Shown one piece after another: positions 9,234 to 18,679 of a DNA stretch of 64,000 nucleotides. Under the pieces are notes generated by a model. It was given only the letters and a program-made list of their open reading frames with translations, was not told the DNA's origin and ran no database searches. The position numbers and the translations under genes are program-made. Each line of letters starts with the position of its first letter. Position 1 is the stretch's first letter. The stretch covers positions 1-64,000 of the forward strand of contig NZ_NPJJ01000008.1 in the NCBI RefSeq assembly GCF_002251385.1. Reading direction: 5' to 3'. The stretch is from Prevotella sp. P5-108 (lineage in GTDB: Bacteria; Bacteroidota; Bacteroidia; Bacteroidales; Bacteroidaceae).

Positions 9234-9479
9234 GTTTTTACAATTTCGAGGCCATCCATGGGCTCCATGAGGCTCAGTTTGTGCATGCCATGACCTTATT
9301 GGTTGCTTCCAAATTGACTATAGAATGTTCTTTAATCAGAAACAGTGGCGACAACATCGCTTTTGGTATAACAACAATTGTTTCTAACACTTGCCGAACG
9401 TTTTTTCGCATCGTTTAGGCATCCTTTTCATATAAAAGCAGTATATTTGCGGTGTAAAATATGATACTGGTATCAAAAA
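9234..9479 (+). promoter_or_regulatory. Leader of the first DUF4143 ATPase
   Basis: A non-coding 246-base stretch. AGTATATTTGCGG near 9447-9459 offers a TATATTTG -7 box about 25 bases before the start codon; no clear -33 box is seen. Unlike three other DUF4143 genes in this window, there is no four-fold tandem repeat here. Confidence 0.45.
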
Positions 9480-10748
9480 ATGTACCCTAATATGATATTC
9501 GAACGTAAGAAATACTTGAATGAACTTATCGCAGGACGCGGAAACGGACTTGTGAAAATTATTACGGGTGTCAGACGATGCGGAAAGTCCTTTCTGCTGT
9601 TCAATATCTGGCACAACTGGCTGTTGAAACATGGAGTGACTGGCAGCCACATCATCGAGATACAACTTGATGACTTCCGAAACCGACGACTGAGAAAACC
9701 TGATGCTCTACTTGACTATATAGACTCCAAGTTAGTTGATGATGGCAATCCTTTTTATATTGTTTTGGATGAGGTACAACTGGTGGAAGATTTCATAGAG
9801 GTTATCCTTAGTTTAACCCACATAAGGAATGTGGATGTGTATGTATCGGGGTCAAACTCCAGATTCCTGTCGAGCGATATCGTAACGGAATTTCGTGGCA
9901 GAGGTGACGAAATACGCATCTGGCCTCTCACCTTCGATGAGTATTTCAAGGGTCTTGGCGGCGACATACGCAAGGCATGGTTGGATTACTATACTTTTGG
10001 AGGACTCCCGCAGGTGGCTTTGCTGGAAACAGAAGAAAAAAAAACCGATTATTTGCATAATCTGTATGAAACTACCTATCTCCGTGATGTGATAGAGCGC
10101 AACCATTTGCGCAACCCTGAAGGAATGAAAGAACTTGTGCGAGTATTAGCTTCAGGAATAGGTTCGTCTACCAATCCAACGAGAATAGCCAACACATTTC
10201 AGTCTGCACAAGGCGTGTCCATAAAGCGAGATACGATAAAGCTATATATTGAATATCTGGAAGACTCATTCTTGATAGAGGAGGCCTTGCGCTACGACGT
10301 GAAAGGCAGAAAGTATATTGGTACCGAATCCAAGTATTACTTTGCCGATATTGGCATCCGCGCAGCTATTCTCGACTATCGTCAGCAAGAGGAAACACAC
10401 ATTATGGAAAACATTATCTACAATGAGCTCCGCAGTCGTGGATATAATGTGGATGTTGGGTTGGTTGAACTTGGGGGCAAGGACGAGAACGGAAAGTTTG
10501 TCAGAAGAATGCTGGAGGTTGACTTCGTGGTAAACCGCCCTCCATATAGAGTGTATATCCAGTCGGCTTACCACATGCCCACGACTGAGAAAGAGGCCCA
10601 AGAGAGCCGTCCGTTACTGTCAATCAACGACCACTTTCGAAAAATAGTCATTGTTGGTGACGACATCCATCGTAAGGAAGACGAATTTGGTATTCTGACC
10701 ATTAGCTTATTGGATTTCCTGACAGATAAAGAGCTATTAAACCAATAG
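9480..10748 (+). CDS. AAA ATPase with C-terminal DUF4143 (copy D)
   Basis: A 422-residue protein of the AAA_14/DUF4143 family (COG1373-like). Walker A is GVRRCGKS at residues 30-37, the Walker B region is FYIVLDEVQLVEDF, and sensor-like VYVSGSNSRFLSSDI is followed by RGRGDEIRIWPLTFDEYF. The C-terminal half carries the DUF4143/restriction-nuclease-like fold region (LEVDFVVNRPP). Biochemistry of the family is poorly known. The gene stands alone between the AbiE pair and a minus-strand block, and its base composition is A+T-rich like the AbiE genes. A start at the Met of residue 5 is also possible. Confidence 0.85.
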   Translation: MYPNMIFERKKYLNELIAGRGNGLVKIITGVRRCGKSFLLFNIWHNWLLKHGVTGSHIIEIQLDDFRNRRLRKPDALLDYIDSKLVDDGNPFYIVLDEVQLVEDFIEVILSLTHIRNVDVYVSGSNSRFLSSDIVTEFRGRGDEIRIWPLTFDEYFKGLGGDIRKAWLDYYTFGGLPQVALLETEEKKTDYLHNLYETTYLRDVIERNHLRNPEGMKELVRVLASGIGSSTNPTRIANTFQSAQGVSIKRDTIKLYIEYLEDSFLIEEALRYDVKGRKYIGTESKYYFADIGIRAAILDYRQQEETHIMENIIYNELRSRGYNVDVGLVELGGKDENGKFVRRMLEVDFVVNRPPYRVYIQSAYHMPTTEKEAQESRPLLSINDHFRKIVIVGDDIHRKEDEFGILTISLLDFLTDKELLNQ

Positions 10749-11050
10749 CCTCAGCCCATATATCCAGCCACTGAGGCTAAATAGTGCATACCATGACCCA
10801 CTCCATATTGATTGCGAGGTTGGATTTAGTCATTGCGTGACGGTATTTATTCTTTGCGGGCCACGATTTGGCCATATCAGGTCGCGAAGTCAGGTTATTT
10901 GCGGTCGGCAGAGGTTTCGGGAGAATTGGAGGCGGGCGGTTGGGCCTAATAAAATATCCGCAATGCCTGTCTATGGGCATTGCGGATAATGCTATGCTAC
11001 CGGAGCCTCTGGCTGCGGTGGCTATCATCGTGGGGCTTGCGCCCGGTTAT
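10749..11050. other. Intergenic region with terminator hairpins
   Basis: About 300 bases without a gene. It begins with a 9-base hairpin (TAGCCTCAG/CTGAGGCTA, 10746-10779) that includes the ATPase stop codon and ends with the terminator of the GH109-like gene. I see nothing else. Confidence 0.5.
10955..10988 (-). terminator. Terminator of the GH109-like gene
   Basis: TATCCGCAATGCC pairs perfectly with GGCATTGCGGATA around an 8-base loop, followed on the minus strand by TTTTATT. It lies about 60 bases past the stop codon of the GH109-like gene. Confidence 0.75.
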
Positions 11051-12586
11051 CTACTTGCTGTGCTTCTGCCAGTACTTGGCGCCTTTGGCCTTGAGCTTCT
11101 CGGTGAAGGCGGCAGACTCGGCATCTACCTGTGCCTCCTCTTCGGGTGTGGCAAAAGCATGGCGGTAGCCTTTCACATCGTTCCAGTGGCCGCGGGTGAA
11201 GTCGGGCACCTCTACCGGCTTGTTGCCATTGTCCATCGACAGCGAACCGAGCTCTGCCAGACAGCACCATTCGCCCAGGTCATAGACATCCATGTCGAAA
11301 GGCAGCCCGTGCTGCAGACAGTAGACCAGACGGCTGTCCATGATGTAGTCCATACCGCCGTGGCCGCCTACCTTCTTGGCCTGAGCCAGATAGCGGGTCA
11401 CGATGGGGCTCTCATATTTCTTGGTGAGCGCACGGCGGTCGGCGGCGGGCATATAGGAGTGGCCCGAGAGATTGTCGGCCGACGGGCGCACGCCACTGTT
11501 CTTCATCTCATCGCCCGAGAGCGCGTAGCCCTCAGTAGGATATTTGTTGGCAAAGCCCTTGGTACCTGTGAGCTGGTACATGCGGTTGTAGGGCTGGGGC
11601 GTCATGGTGTTGTGGTGTATCTCGATAACCTTGCCGTTCTCGGTGCTGATGAGGGTGGTCGTGTGGTCGCCGTTGGCAAACTTCTCGCAGGGCTTGCCCG
11701 AGAGTTTCTCTGCCCATGCCTTACCGTTCACCGACTTGGTATCCATAGCCACGAGAGTCTTCATGCGGTCGCCGCGGTGTATATCCAGCACCTGGGCGAT
11801 GGGGCCCAGACCGTGGGTGGCATATACATCGCCCCGGAATTTCTGGTTGAAGTCCAAGCGCCAGCCCAGACGGTCATTGGCGTCCTTCTTCCAGTACATA
11901 TCCCAGAACTGGGAGAGGTCATGGCGATAGGCACCCTGCACATAGAGCACCTCGCCGAACACTCCGTGCTGCGCCATATTGAGGCTGTTGAGCTCGAAAA
12001 AGTCATAACAGCAGTTCTCAAGCATCATACAGTGCAGGCGGGTCTTCTCGCTGAGGTCGATGAGCGACCATATCTCGCGCAGGTTCATGGCCGACGGCAC
12101 CTCGATGGCCACGTGCTTGCCATGCTCCATGGCATACTTGGCCACAACAAAGTGGTGGAGCCAGTCGGTGGCGATATACACCAGGTCGATGTCCTTGCGC
12201 TCGCACAACTTCTTGTATCCGTCCTCACCATAATATATATCTGCCGGGGGCATGGATGCGGCGCGCAGAATGGTGTTGCAGGTGTCGGCGCGCTCGCGCT
12301 CATGGTCGCAGAGGGCCATCACCTGGGTGCCGTTGATATGGGTAAAGCGGCGCACGGCGTCGGGACCGCGCATGCCCAGTCCTACAAATCCCACGCGCAC
12401 CACCTTGAGCTTGGGTGCGGTGAGTCCCAGTGCGGGCTGCTGGCCGGCAGGACGTTCGGGAACCTGGGTGACAATAGTGCCATCCACTGTCTTGTAGGGC
12501 CAGTCAAAGGCCACCTGGGCGCTGGCGGTGAGCGCTGTCATAAACAGTCCCACCAGTATCAGCAAAGTGATGATTTTCTTGTTCAT
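11051..12586 (-). CDS. Gfo/Idh/MocA oxidoreductase, GH109 (alpha-N-acetylgalactosaminidase)-like
   Basis: A 511-residue exported protein (signal MNKKIITLLILVGLFMTALTASAQ). It has a Rossmann nucleotide site VGFVGLGMRGPDAV and the MALCDHE, HGKHVAIEVPSA and MLENCCYDFFELN segments of the Gfo/Idh/MocA fold. The C-terminal GGHGGMDYIMDSRLVYCL and FDMDVYDLGEWCC are characteristic of glycoside hydrolase family 109, whose members use bound NAD to cleave alpha-N-acetylgalactosamine from mucin or blood group A structures. Substrate cannot be proven from sequence. It stands alone with its own terminator. Confidence 0.85.
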   Translation of the reverse strand: MNKKIITLLILVGLFMTALTASAQVAFDWPYKTVDGTIVTQVPERPAGQQPALGLTAPKLKVVRVGFVGLGMRGPDAVRRFTHINGTQVMALCDHERERADTCNTILRAASMPPADIYYGEDGYKKLCERKDIDLVYIATDWLHHFVVAKYAMEHGKHVAIEVPSAMNLREIWSLIDLSEKTRLHCMMLENCCYDFFELNSLNMAQHGVFGEVLYVQGAYRHDLSQFWDMYWKKDANDRLGWRLDFNQKFRGDVYATHGLGPIAQVLDIHRGDRMKTLVAMDTKSVNGKAWAEKLSGKPCEKFANGDHTTTLISTENGKVIEIHHNTMTPQPYNRMYQLTGTKGFANKYPTEGYALSGDEMKNSGVRPSADNLSGHSYMPAADRRALTKKYESPIVTRYLAQAKKVGGHGGMDYIMDSRLVYCLQHGLPFDMDVYDLGEWCCLAELGSLSMDNGNKPVEVPDFTRGHWNDVKGYRHAFATPEEEAQVDAESAAFTEKLKAKGAKYWQKHSK

Positions 12587-12664
12587 TACGTCTTTAATTT
12601 AGATTGTTATGCAAAGTTAAGGCTTTAATCATCAATCCCCAAACGAAAGGGACGAAAAACAACA

Positions 12665-12699
12665 TGCCCGGAACGTTTTTTCTCTTCACGTCCCGGGCA
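12665..12699 (-). terminator. Terminator of the glycine-zipper lipoprotein gene
   Basis: On the minus strand TGCCCGGGACGT pairs with ACGTTCCGGGCA (one G-U pair) and is followed within a few bases by GTTTTTC. It is placed about 30 bases beyond the stop codon. Confidence 0.65.
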
Positions 12700-12726
12700 C
12701 GCCGTGTGGTTATTTCGGCCTCCTGT

Positions 12727-13608
12727 CTATTTGCAGGTGGCGATATTAAACTCGTTGACCTTGGATATCTTGTGGTTGTTGCCCTCGATGACCGAGATGC
12801 ACAACTTCACGTTACCGACCTTGATGCGGTTGTCGGCCTTGACCAGTGCGGTGTAGCGTATGCCGCATCCGGGGGCAATCTTCTCCACATGCACGCCGGG
12901 CGAGATGAAGATATGGCGGTTGCCGGTGGCTTCGACCACCATGGGCTGTACATCATAGATGGTCTGGCGGCCGTTGTTGTAGACCTCAAAGACCACCTTG
13001 CACAGCTCGTTGCGGCTTATGCGGTTGTCGCCATTGGCATCGACAAACCGGGCGTTGCGTATCTCTATCGTCGGCGTATAGGTTATGCCCTCAGCGATAT
13101 TCTCCACGCTCGACGAACCAGGCAGCACCTGCGTGGGTTTGGTGCCCTTCTCGCTGTTACCGCCATCGCCGGGGGTGAACTCGATGCGGTCGTCGCCGCC
13201 GTTGTTCTCGTCGAAACCGCTGCCATATCCGGCTTCGCTCTGCTGGGTGGTCACGGGTTGCTGGGCGCGTGGACGCTGGCGCCGCTGACGGCTGGTATAG
13301 GTGTCGTCGTCATAGTCACGCTGACGCTGGCGACGGCTGGCATATCCGCCGTTGTCATAGCCCTGCTGTCGCTGCTGGTCGGCGGCGTTGCCGATGATGC
13401 CACCCAGCACGGCACCACCCGCCATGCCCACGATGGTACCCATGTCGTGACCGCGCGGTCCGTCGCTGATGCCACCGATGGCACTACCCAATATCGAGCC
13501 GAAGGTGGCACCGGTATAGGCGCCCTGTCCGGCGTAGGTGCCGCATCCGCTCATCACCAGGAGCGTCGAAGCGGCTATTGCTGCGTATTGTTTCCTCATT
13601 CCCTTCAC
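12727..13608 (-). CDS. Glycine-zipper lipoprotein with a C-terminal EF-hand-like loop
   Basis: A 293-residue protein with a lipobox-like LLVMSGC after a short signal. A glycine-zipper segment follows at about 25-75 (GATFGSILGSAIGGI and GMAGGAVLGGIIGNAAD), then a low-complexity R/Q/D linker (QRQRDYDDDTYTSRQRRQR). The C-terminal domain (about 170-293) contains D190-ANGDNRISRN-E201, a canonical 12-position calcium-loop pattern, followed by a beta-rich part (FEVYNNGRQTIYDVQPMVVE). Glycine zippers usually pack in membranes. It is probably anchored in the outer membrane with the C-terminal domain in the periplasm or outside. No function is assigned. Confidence 0.82.
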   Translation of the reverse strand: MKGMRKQYAAIAASTLLVMSGCGTYAGQGAYTGATFGSILGSAIGGISDGPRGHDMGTIVGMAGGAVLGGIIGNAADQQRQQGYDNGGYASRRQRQRDYDDDTYTSRQRRQRPRAQQPVTTQQSEAGYGSGFDENNGGDDRIEFTPGDGGNSEKGTKPTQVLPGSSSVENIAEGITYTPTIEIRNARFVDANGDNRISRNELCKVVFEVYNNGRQTIYDVQPMVVEATGNRHIFISPGVHVEKIAPGCGIRYTALVKADNRIKVGNVKLCISVIEGNNHKISKVNEFNIATCK

Positions 13609-13718
13609 TGGTTTTAGTTGCTGTTATGGTTGCAAAAGTAACCAATTCCACCGTCACCGCCATGGTTTTTCCCCTAAATCGCAATAGGGTTTCCCCTATT
13701 ATTATAATTTAAGGTGTA

Positions 13719-13736
13719 GATGACGGCGCCGTCATC
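13719..13736. repeat. Perfect 18-base palindrome
   Basis: GATGACGGCGCCGTCATC is its own reverse complement. It lies in the short gap between the M13 peptidase gene and the glycine-zipper gene. It could be an operator or simply a hairpin. Confidence 0.5.
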
Positions 13737-13753
13737 ACCGTGGCTACCCAAAA

Positions 13754-13788
13754 GGCTCCCGCTGCCTCTCTTGGGGCAGACGGGAGCC
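13754..13788 (-). terminator. Terminator of the M13 peptidase gene
   Basis: GGCTCCCG...CGGGAGCC stem with an additional CTGCC/GGCAG part, followed on the minus strand by TTTTGGG. It is about 30 bases past the stop codon. Confidence 0.7.
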
Positions 13789-13818
13789 ATGCTTATGCGG
13801 TCGGTTCACACCGAGTGA

Positions 13819-15843
13819 TTACCAGATGTGGGCGCGCTTGTCGGGAGCCAGATAGAGGCGGTCGGTGGGCTGGATGTTCCAAGCCTCATACCAGGCGTCG
13901 ATATGGGGCAGAGCGGCATTGACACGCAGATGGTTGGGCGAGTGTACGTCGCTGTTGACGAGGTAAGCCACAAACTGCGGAGCCACATTGCTGGCCCAGA
14001 TGCGGGCATAGGAGAGGAAGAAGCGCTGGGCTGCGCTGTAGCCGTCCTTCTCGGGCAGAGGCTGCTTGGCCATCACGTTCTGCAGGGCACGGAATGCCAC
14101 GTTGATACCGCCGTTGTCGCCGATGTTCTCGCCAAGGGTCTTCTCGCCATTGACCTTCAGACCGGGCTGTACCTCCTGTGCGCTAAACCAGTCGGCCAAC
14201 ACCTTGGTGCGCTGGCTGTAATTGGCCTTGTCCTCGTCGGTCCACCAGTTGTTCAGGTTGCCGTTCTTGTCAAACTGGCAGCCCTGGTCGTCGAAGCCGT
14301 GGCTCATCTCGTGGCCGATGACGGCTCCTATGGCGCCATAGTTGGCGGCGTCGTCGGCCTCGGCGTCAAAGAACGGAGCCTGGAGGATGGCTGCCGGGAA
14401 GTTGATACTGTTGAAGGTTGGGGCATAGAAGGCGTTGACCATCTGGGGATTGCAGGCGAAAACAGTCTTGTCGACAGGCTTGCGCCACTTCTTCTCCAGA
14501 CTGCGGCGGCGCAGGGCGGGGATAATCTCGTCGTAGTTGGCGCGCAGGCTCTTGCTCTCGTCTATCTGCACGTACTCTTCCATGTTCTGCCACTTGTCGG
14601 GATAACCTATATTGATACGCATACTGCGCAGCTTCTCTATGGCCTTGGCCTTGGTGGCATCGGTCATCCATGTGCTCTCGCCGATGCGCTGGGCGAAGGC
14701 GTCCTGCAGGTTGTGTACCATCTCCACCACTCTCTGCTTGCTGCTCTCGGGGAAGTACTTGGCGACATAGAGCTTGCCGATAGACTCGCCCATGAGTCCC
14801 TGGACAAATCCCAGTCCGCGCTTCCAGCGGGGCTGCTGCTCCTTGACGCCATAGACGGCCTTGGTGTATTCGAAACGGCGGTTGACGAAGTCGTCGGAGA
14901 GCAGGCTCACAGACGAACTGATGACGCTGGCCTCCAGAGTGGCCTTGAGGGCGAAGAGGTCGGCGGTGGCGAGTATCTTCTCTACCTCGTGGATGGGCTC
15001 GGGCTGACCTACATCGACAGAGTCAATGTCGGAAGGATAGCCATAAGCCAGACAGAGCTGCTTCCAGTCGATGCCGGGATAGTCGCGCAGCAGATCCTGC
15101 CAGCTCATCTTGTGGATATTGGCCTGAGGGTCGCGGCTCTTCACCTGGTCGTAGCTCTGGCGGGCTATCTGGTCTTCGATGGCGAAGGCTGCCTGCATCT
15201 TCTTCTCAGCCATGGCCTCGCTGTTGCCCACCATCTTGAAGAGGTCTTTCATCAGACTCTTGTAGGCGGCCACCACTGCCTTCTGCTGCTCATTGGGCTG
15301 GGTATAGTATTCGGGGTCAAGACCGATGCCACCCTGGTTGGCACCGAAGATGTACTGGTCAGAGTTGATGGCGTCCTGACCCAGTCCGAAGCCGAAGAGC
15401 ATGGTACCGTAGCCCTTGGCACCCAGTTCGTACATCACGCGCTCACACTGCTTGCGGTTCTTGATGGCAGCCACCTTGGCGAGGGCGGGCTTGATGGGCT
15501 CGTAGCCCATACGGTTGCGAGCCACCGTATCCATATACATACGGTAAAGCGAACCAATCTTCTGGCCCACTGTGCCCTGGGGCATGTGCTTCTCGGCATA
15601 CTCCTTCACGAGGTCGCGTATGCGGTCGTTGTTCTGCTCGTCCAAATCGGTAAACGAACCGTTCATGGGGTGTACGGCGTCGAGTGGATGGCTCTTGAGC
15701 CAGCCGCCGGCAGCAAACTGGTAGAAATCTTCACCGGGCTTGACTTCAAGGTTCATGTTGGCCTTGTCAATGCCGCTTTTGAGTGTTTGGGCAGAGGTCA
15801 TACCTGAGATGGCGAGTGCCGCGATTAACATTTTAATTTTCAT
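13819..15843 (-). CDS. M13 family zinc metallopeptidase (neprilysin/PepO type)
   Basis: A 674-residue exported endopeptidase (signal MKIKMLIAALAISGMTSAQ). The zinc motif is VIGHEMSHGFDDQG (HExxH), the third ligand region is ENIGDNGGINVAFRAL, the substrate-binding NAFYAPTFNSINFPAAIL matches the family NAFY motif, and the protein ends with the conserved C-terminal tryptophan (APDKRAHIW). Length is normal for M13 peptidases, which cut peptides of a few kDa. It is a single gene with its own terminator. Confidence 0.95.
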   Translation of the reverse strand: MKIKMLIAALAISGMTSAQTLKSGIDKANMNLEVKPGEDFYQFAAGGWLKSHPLDAVHPMNGSFTDLDEQNNDRIRDLVKEYAEKHMPQGTVGQKIGSLYRMYMDTVARNRMGYEPIKPALAKVAAIKNRKQCERVMYELGAKGYGTMLFGFGLGQDAINSDQYIFGANQGGIGLDPEYYTQPNEQQKAVVAAYKSLMKDLFKMVGNSEAMAEKKMQAAFAIEDQIARQSYDQVKSRDPQANIHKMSWQDLLRDYPGIDWKQLCLAYGYPSDIDSVDVGQPEPIHEVEKILATADLFALKATLEASVISSSVSLLSDDFVNRRFEYTKAVYGVKEQQPRWKRGLGFVQGLMGESIGKLYVAKYFPESSKQRVVEMVHNLQDAFAQRIGESTWMTDATKAKAIEKLRSMRINIGYPDKWQNMEEYVQIDESKSLRANYDEIIPALRRRSLEKKWRKPVDKTVFACNPQMVNAFYAPTFNSINFPAAILQAPFFDAEADDAANYGAIGAVIGHEMSHGFDDQGCQFDKNGNLNNWWTDEDKANYSQRTKVLADWFSAQEVQPGLKVNGEKTLGENIGDNGGINVAFRALQNVMAKQPLPEKDGYSAAQRFFLSYARIWASNVAPQFVAYLVNSDVHSPNHLRVNAALPHIDAWYEAWNIQPTDRLYLAPDKRAHIW

Positions 15844-15950
15844 TTGTAGGGTTATTTTGTTGATTAATTGTTTCCGTCCAGAGTGCCACGATGATGGTAG
15901 AGGCTATCCTCGTCAGGGTGGGCCTTTATGAGATTGTTTTCTTGTCTGCT

Positions 15951-17222
15951 TCAGTCTTTCAGACATCCAATGGGAACTACGAATACGCCATCTTTTCTTC
16001 GATAGGCATAATCGCCTGTACCTGTAAGCACCATCATGAAGGAGGGCTCGTTCATCTTTTCTGTATTTATTTTTTCCTTAAGAGTCAAAAGATTGGCAGC
16101 ACCTTCATTGACGAGCCTGTCACCACCCAGCTTAACCTCAACAAGTCCGTATTTTCCATTACGGAGATGTATCACGGCGTCACATTCCAGCCCGTTCTTG
16201 TCTCGATAATGATACACCGCACCATCCAGCGCATCTGCAAATACCCGCAAGTCACGGATACACAGGGTCTCAAAGAAGAGCCCCATAGTGTTGAGGTCGC
16301 CAATAAGGTCATTTGGACCAAGTCCCAATACTGCGGTGCCTATCGAAGAGTCTATGAAGTATCGGGTGTTGGCCGTGCGGATGGCTGTCTTTGAGCGGAG
16401 GTTGGGGTTCCAAGCCTCAGAGTCCTCTATGACAAATATCTTTCGCAATGCCTCCAAATAACCGCCTGCCGTCTTTACGCTTATTTCATTTTCATCATTG
16501 GTCATCATGTCTGCCACTATAGTTCCGATGGTTGCCTGCGAACCTTGGTTACGGGCGTATGAACGCAAAAGCAGCCTCGTTGTCGTACTATTGCGGTTAA
16601 CTCCATCCACTCGGGAAATATCTTTTTTGATAATGGCGTCCACATAATCGAACGCTTGCGCCAGGGCAGCCTCGCCTTGCAAATTGCATGCGAAGGGCCA
16701 GCCACCACGGCAAATCAAGAAGGCAATATCATCTATCTTCAGCTTGTTTACGGCGACGATTTTTTCAGGAGTACCAAACAGATGAGCCAAGCTAACACCG
16801 CCATTTGACTCTCCTGACTCATAGAGGCTCATTGGACGCATGGTCAACCAGCTGAACCGTCCTGTGCCAGAGTGGTGTATCTCTTTTTCTTCCGCGGGAA
16901 CGGCAGAACCTGTCAAGACAAATTGCCCAACCTCGCGCCTATGGTCAATCTCAAACCTTATGGCATCCCACAGCTTCGGCGCCAACTGCCACTCGTCAAT
17001 CAGTCTCGGAGTATCGCCATCCAGCAACACGGAAGCGTCAATCTCCGCCATCTCCAGATTGGTTGCCAACGACGTAGGATTATCCATATACAAGATGCTG
17101 TTTGCCTGCTGTTCGGCGGTGGTGGTCTTCCCGCACCACTTGGGACCTTCTATCAATATGGCTCCTTTGCTTGCCAACTTCTTTGCAAGCATTTGGTCTG
17201 CGATTCTATGTTTGTACTCCAT
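15951..17222 (-). CDS. AAA ATPase with C-terminal DUF4143 (copy A)
   Basis: A 423-residue AAA_14/DUF4143 protein. Walker A GPKWCGKT is at residues 26-33, the Walker B/DEAD-like region is LLDGDTPRLIDEWQLAPKLWD, and the sensor is VLTGSAVP followed by HSGTGRFSWLTMRPMSLYES. The C-terminal DUF4143 part includes YHYRDKNGLECDAVIHLRNGKYGLVEVKLGG, which resembles a D-E-V-K nuclease-like core. Function is unknown. Base composition is A+T-rich compared with flanking genes. A four-fold 23-base repeat lies immediately upstream, with its last unit over the predicted -33 position. Confidence 0.87.
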   Translation of the reverse strand: MEYKHRIADQMLAKKLASKGAILIEGPKWCGKTTTAEQQANSILYMDNPTSLATNLEMAEIDASVLLDGDTPRLIDEWQLAPKLWDAIRFEIDHRREVGQFVLTGSAVPAEEKEIHHSGTGRFSWLTMRPMSLYESGESNGGVSLAHLFGTPEKIVAVNKLKIDDIAFLICRGGWPFACNLQGEAALAQAFDYVDAIIKKDISRVDGVNRNSTTTRLLLRSYARNQGSQATIGTIVADMMTNDENEISVKTAGGYLEALRKIFVIEDSEAWNPNLRSKTAIRTANTRYFIDSSIGTAVLGLGPNDLIGDLNTMGLFFETLCIRDLRVFADALDGAVYHYRDKNGLECDAVIHLRNGKYGLVEVKLGGDRLVNEGAANLLTLKEKINTEKMNEPSFMMVLTGTGDYAYRRKDGVFVVPIGCLKD

Positions 17223-17249
17223 ATCTTCAAATGATTTGATTTACAGTTG

Positions 17250-17257
17250 CAAATATA
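17250..17257 (-). promoter_or_regulatory. -7 box of DUF4143 ATPase copy A
   Basis: TATATTTG on the minus strand, 28 bases before the start codon. The expected -33 position (17278-17281) reads TGAG and lies within the gene-proximal unit of the 23-base repeat array, so a bound factor may substitute for or block the -33 contact. Confidence 0.6.
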
Positions 17258-17274
17258 CATCTTTTTTCTGTTAT

Positions 17275-17678
<404 letters not shown>

Positions 17679-17690
17679 GATTGGTACTGT

Positions 17691-18341
17691 TTATATGGTA
17701 AGGTCGTTTTCTTCTTTCATCTTCTGGCCCACGGCAAAGAGCTGGCTCACCATGAGCAAGCCCAACCCTATGACGAGCAGCATACTGTCTATCTCGCTGT
17801 GGAGGCTCACGTCGTAGCCGGCATAGGCCACGGCGGGCGTAGTGTCAAAGGCCAGCAACAGCCATTCGCCCAGATAGATGGCTATGATGTACCAACCCAT
17901 CAGCCGCAGCCGACGAGTGGCAGACTCGCCGAAGTCTTCACCTCGGTTTACAGCAAGCACCAGCCGGATGAAGACTACCCAGAAAGCTAAACAACAACCC
18001 GACATCGCCAGCAGCACCAGCATATTGCCTATGGTGACCAGCACCGGCGTGCTACCCGTGCCTTCGGCGACCACCCAAGCGGTCACCTTGCTCACGCGCA
18101 GCGAGTCGGTATTGCCAGTCATCGTGTTGGTCATCGCCAGTTCGCGGCGTGCCGGGTTGTGCGAACGCAAGTCCAGAATGTAGGGTTTGCAGGTCTTGCC
18201 CGTGGCACGGTCCTGAAACTCAAGGGTGGCGTCGGCATAACCGCTGTTAAAGCCTTCGACAAAGTGCTGGGCAGCCGTGAAGAGAGAGAAAGCCACAGCT
18301 ATCAACAGCAGAATACAATAGAAGTTGAACTTACGTTTCAT
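17691..18341 (-). CDS. DUF2975 membrane protein
   Basis: A 216-residue protein with four hydrophobic segments (about residues 8-28, 100-125, 150-175 and 185-210) and a hydrophilic loop after the first segment, matching DUF2975. These proteins are almost always next to a small YozG-like HTH regulator, as here. They have been suggested to be membrane partners controlling the regulator, but the signal is not known. It is the first gene of a two-gene minus-strand operon. Confidence 0.85.
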   Translation of the reverse strand: MKRKFNFYCILLLIAVAFSLFTAAQHFVEGFNSGYADATLEFQDRATGKTCKPYILDLRSHNPARRELAMTNTMTGNTDSLRVSKVTAWVVAEGTGSTPVLVTIGNMLVLLAMSGCCLAFWVVFIRLVLAVNRGEDFGESATRRLRLMGWYIIAIYLGEWLLLAFDTTPAVAYAGYDVSLHSEIDSMLLVIGLGLLMVSQLFAVGQKMKEENDLTI

Positions 18342-18389
18342 CTGTTTTCTTGATAATTATTAATAACTTATTGTTAATTGTATATTATT

Positions 18390-18472
18390 TATCGAATAAC
18401 GATATGACAAAGGTAGAGATTATCTCTGTAACCACCAAGCAAAACGCCAGTTTTATTATCGTTTAACGATAA
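18390..18472 (-). promoter_or_regulatory. Promoter and paired operators of the DUF2975-HTH operon
   Basis: On the minus strand TTG (18438-18436), 20 bases and TACCTTTG (18415-18408) form a Bacteroidota promoter. Two palindromes bracket it: TATCGAATAACGATA at 18390-18404, just after the -7 box over the likely start of transcription, and TTATCGTTTAACGATAA at 18456-18472, upstream of the -33 box. Their shared consensus TATCGWWTAACGATA is a strong candidate binding site for the downstream HTH protein. The rest of the gap up to 18679 holds no gene. Confidence 0.8.
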
Positions 18473-18679
18473 ATTTAACACTCTTACATGCATCGCGGTC
18501 GCCATCTTCGTCGTCACAGCGATGATGGCCGCCACGCCCACCCCATTCCCCAACACGATAAAAGTAATGATGGATAGAAAAAAAGAGGGGAAAAATGGAG
18601 CGGTTTCACAAAAAAGTAATACATTTGCAGCAGTGTATTCAATGAATGTGTATTGCGCCGCAAGGCTAAAGTTATTGTC

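Noticed and set aside
10868..12628. Plus-strand open frame of 586 codons
   Set aside because: Antisense to the GH109-like gene; no promoter, signal or domain.
13828..15807. Long plus-strand open frame (659 codons)
   Set aside because: It is exactly antisense to the M13 peptidase gene, which has a full set of motifs. Such frames arise from G+C-biased codons.
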